From: Faecalibacterium sp. UBA1360 | Lineage (GTDB): Bacteria > Bacillota > Clostridia > Oscillospirales > Ruminococcaceae | Length of the DNA: 34,708 bases | Assembly (NCBI GenBank): GCA_002306375.1 | Contig: DBRU01000041.1 | Coordinates: 1-34,708, forward strand | Direction: 5' to 3' | Part shown: piece by piece, positions 33,363 through 34,708 of the stretch | Layout: every line of letters begins with the position of its first letter | Position numbering within the stretch: position 1 is the first letter of the stretch | Translations under genes and position numbers: made by a program | Notes under the pieces: model-generated | Seen by the model: the letters and a program-made list of their open reading frames with translations, nothing else | Told to the model about the DNA's origin: nothing | The model's database searches: none

Positions 33363-34708
33363 ATGAGCGCACGACTGATCATCTATTTTCATTATGATCC
33401 GCGGGGGCAGGCCGATTCGGCCTGCCGTTTTGCGGTTCAGGCCCTTTGCCCGCTGGCCCGGGATTTTCTGCTGGTGACAAACGGTTCCCTTGACCCGGAC
33501 AGCCGGGCTTGGGCACGATCAGTGAACATCCGCGTGCTGGAACGTCCCAATACGGGCTATGATGTGGGTGCCTACCGGGACGCGCTGCTGTCTTTGGGGC
33601 GGCAGGCGCTGGATCGGTACGGGGAAGTGGTGCTGATGAACTACACCTTGGCAGGCCCCGTATGCCCGCCGGCAACGATGTTCGCCGCCATGGAAGCGCG
33701 GACCGACCTGGATTTCTGGGGTCTGAGCCGGCATTACGCCATGCGCAGCCGACGTTTCGGCGGCAAAAGAGGCCTTGTACCCGAGCACATCCAGTCTCAT
33801 TTTATCGCCGTTCGTCCGCGCATGTACGAGGATTTCTGGCGGTATTGGCAAACGATGCCGCCTGTTGCCGGCTATGAGCAGTCCGTCGCCCGCCACGAGA
33901 CCCGTTTTACCCGGCATTTTACCGATAAGGGCTATCGGTGGGATACCTTTATCCCCGGGGAGGACTGGCGAGGCGTGTTCCTCAACCCGATCATGGCCTG
34001 CCCGCGGGAACTGATCCGCCGGTATGCCTGCCCGTTTTTCAAACGCCGCAGCTTTTTTACGCCCTACGCCGACGAGCTGCGCCGCACCGACGGCCTGGCC
34101 GCCGTGCAATTGTACGAGTACCTGAAAAGCGAGACCGATTACCCGGTGGACGATCTCGTCGCCGCACTGCTGCCCACGCAGCCTTTGGGGCAGATGGCGC
34201 GCAACCTGCACTGGCGATATCTTTTGCCGGATACCGCCGCCATGGTCAGGCCGCTGCACCCGGACAAGAATGCCCTGGCAGCCGGCGTTTTGCTGGAGCC
34301 GGGGCGGGTGTACGCCCTGGACGTGCCTACGCTGCCCCTTGCGGGGACGACGGCGTATTATGCCCAAAGCGGAACGTGGACCCAAGAGGAACAAGAACGC
34401 GCCGCCGCTTTGTTTGAGAGCCTGGCGATTTTGGGCGTTCTTGCTCCGGCCACGCCGGCCTACGCGCCGCTGGACCGGGTGCTGTCGTCGTGCTGGCGCC
34501 GTGATTTTGCGTATGTACAAAAATGTGCCGGCGAGTTGGGTCTCAGCGTTCCGCTGGACGCGGATTGTCCGCCGCCGCTGCCGGCGGCCGGCAGTATCCT
34601 TGTGCGTGGAGAGGCCTTCCCGGCGGGGCTTCCGCCGCTTGCGCAGCGGGCCGACTGGTGGCTGATCGCATTGTGCGCCCAGCAGAATGGGTATGCTGCC
34701 GGGGTGGC
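33363..34708 (+). CDS. Second RgpF-like protein (partial, runs off the window)
   Basis: The frame from ATG 33363 (GAGG at 33351-33354, 8 nt upstream) is open with no stop to the window edge, giving at least 448 codons. The first ~270 residues are clearly related to the N half of the upstream RgpF-like protein: LLVTNGSL, NTGYDVGAY, TDLDFWGLSRHY, EHIQSHFI and CPFFKRRSFFTPYADEL. From about residue 290 the similarity fades into an Ala/Pro/Leu-rich segment (LLEPGRVYALDVPTLPLAG) that I do not recognise. It is the last visible gene of the glycan cluster, only 10 bp after its paralogue. The 3' end and total length cannot be judged. Confidence 0.85.
   Translation, partial: MSARLIIYFHYDPRGQADSACRFAVQALCPLARDFLLVTNGSLDPDSRAWARSVNIRVLERPNTGYDVGAYRDALLSLGRQALDRYGEVVLMNYTLAGPVCPPATMFAAMEARTDLDFWGLSRHYAMRSRRFGGKRGLVPEHIQSHFIAVRPRMYEDFWRYWQTMPPVAGYEQSVARHETRFTRHFTDKGYRWDTFIPGEDWRGVFLNPIMACPRELIRRYACPFFKRRSFFTPYADELRRTDGLAAVQLYEYLKSETDYPVDDLVAALLPTQPLGQMARNLHWRYLLPDTAAMVRPLHPDKNALAAGVLLEPGRVYALDVPTLPLAGTTAYYAQSGTWTQEEQERAAALFESLAILGVLAPATPAYAPLDRVLSSCWRRDFAYVQKCAGELGLSVPLDADCPPPLPAAGSILVRGEAFPAGLPPLAQRADWWLIALCAQQNGYAAGV

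Noticed and set aside
30509..33382. A 957-codon minus-strand frame opposite the epimerase and RgpF-like genes
   Set aside because: Same composition artefact. The plus-strand genes have motifs, ribosome sites and coupled starts, and the antisense frame has none.
1..34708. CRISPR arrays, insertion sequences, prophage, tRNA or rRNA genes
   Set aside because: I saw no regularly spaced direct repeats, transposase or integrase genes, tRNA-like cloverleaf or rRNA sequence. The read was by eye, so a short or divergent element could be missed.

Overview
The window is GC-rich (roughly 60% or more by eye) and every supported gene lies on the + strand. Gene content and order point to a Gram-positive anaerobe of the class Clostridia, probably an Oscillospiraceae/Ruminococcaceae gut bacterium of the Subdoligranulum, Gemmiger or Faecalibacterium type. 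The reasons are the miaB-ricA-like-mutS-mutL-miaA order, the sepF-ylmH-divIVA-ileS-lspA-rluD order known from Firmicutes, strong Shine-Dalgarno sites, frequent TTG starts and the high GC content. The genus is an inference.

Region 1 (1-7795): the terminator of an upstream gene, a promoter, and a compact run combining tRNA hypermodification (miaB, miaA) with mismatch repair (mutS, mutL). A YmcA/RicA-like protein with a cysteine-rich tail sits between miaB and mutS. MiaA makes i6A37 and MiaB methylthiolates it, so the two ends of this run act on the same tRNA base.

Region 2 (7826-17226): a membrane-anchored HlyD-like protein, then a cell-division and envelope block behind a near-consensus promoter: sepF, ylmH, divIVA, ileS, lspA and an RluD-family pseudouridine synthase. 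A Cof-type HAD phosphatase and a stand-alone fructose-type PTS EIIA domain follow. A strong terminator closes the block at about 17275-17317.

Region 3 (17227-20490): a three-gene ABC importer (lipoprotein receptor, permease, ATPase). Its control region carries two identical TGTGC-N5-GCACA palindromes, a leader palindrome, and an internal terminator with a possible second promoter between receptor and permease.

Region 4 (20533-25770): a HAD phosphatase behind an extended -10 promoter; a membrane-anchored SGNH-fold protein with Ig/InlB-type modules whose catalytic residues all appear lost; a YjjG-like nucleotidase; a terminator; and an ABC-F translation-factor ATPase.

Region 5 (25822-34708, open at the right edge): a cell-surface polysaccharide cluster behind its own promoter: a DUF4422 protein, two family-2 glycosyltransferases, a two-domain HAD-type protein, an NAD-dependent epimerase/dehydratase, and two consecutive rhamnan-synthesis-F (RgpF-like) proteins. 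The second RgpF-like gene runs off the window. Stops and starts overlap or nearly touch throughout, which fits one transcription unit. No flippase, ABC exporter or polymerase is in view.

I saw no tRNA, rRNA, CRISPR array, insertion sequence or prophage. The most unusual items are the SGNH pseudoenzyme, the paired operator in front of the ABC importer, the HAD-type protein with a non-phosphatase motif I in the glycan cluster, and the tandem RgpF paralogues. I did not find evidence for a wholly new multi-gene system.
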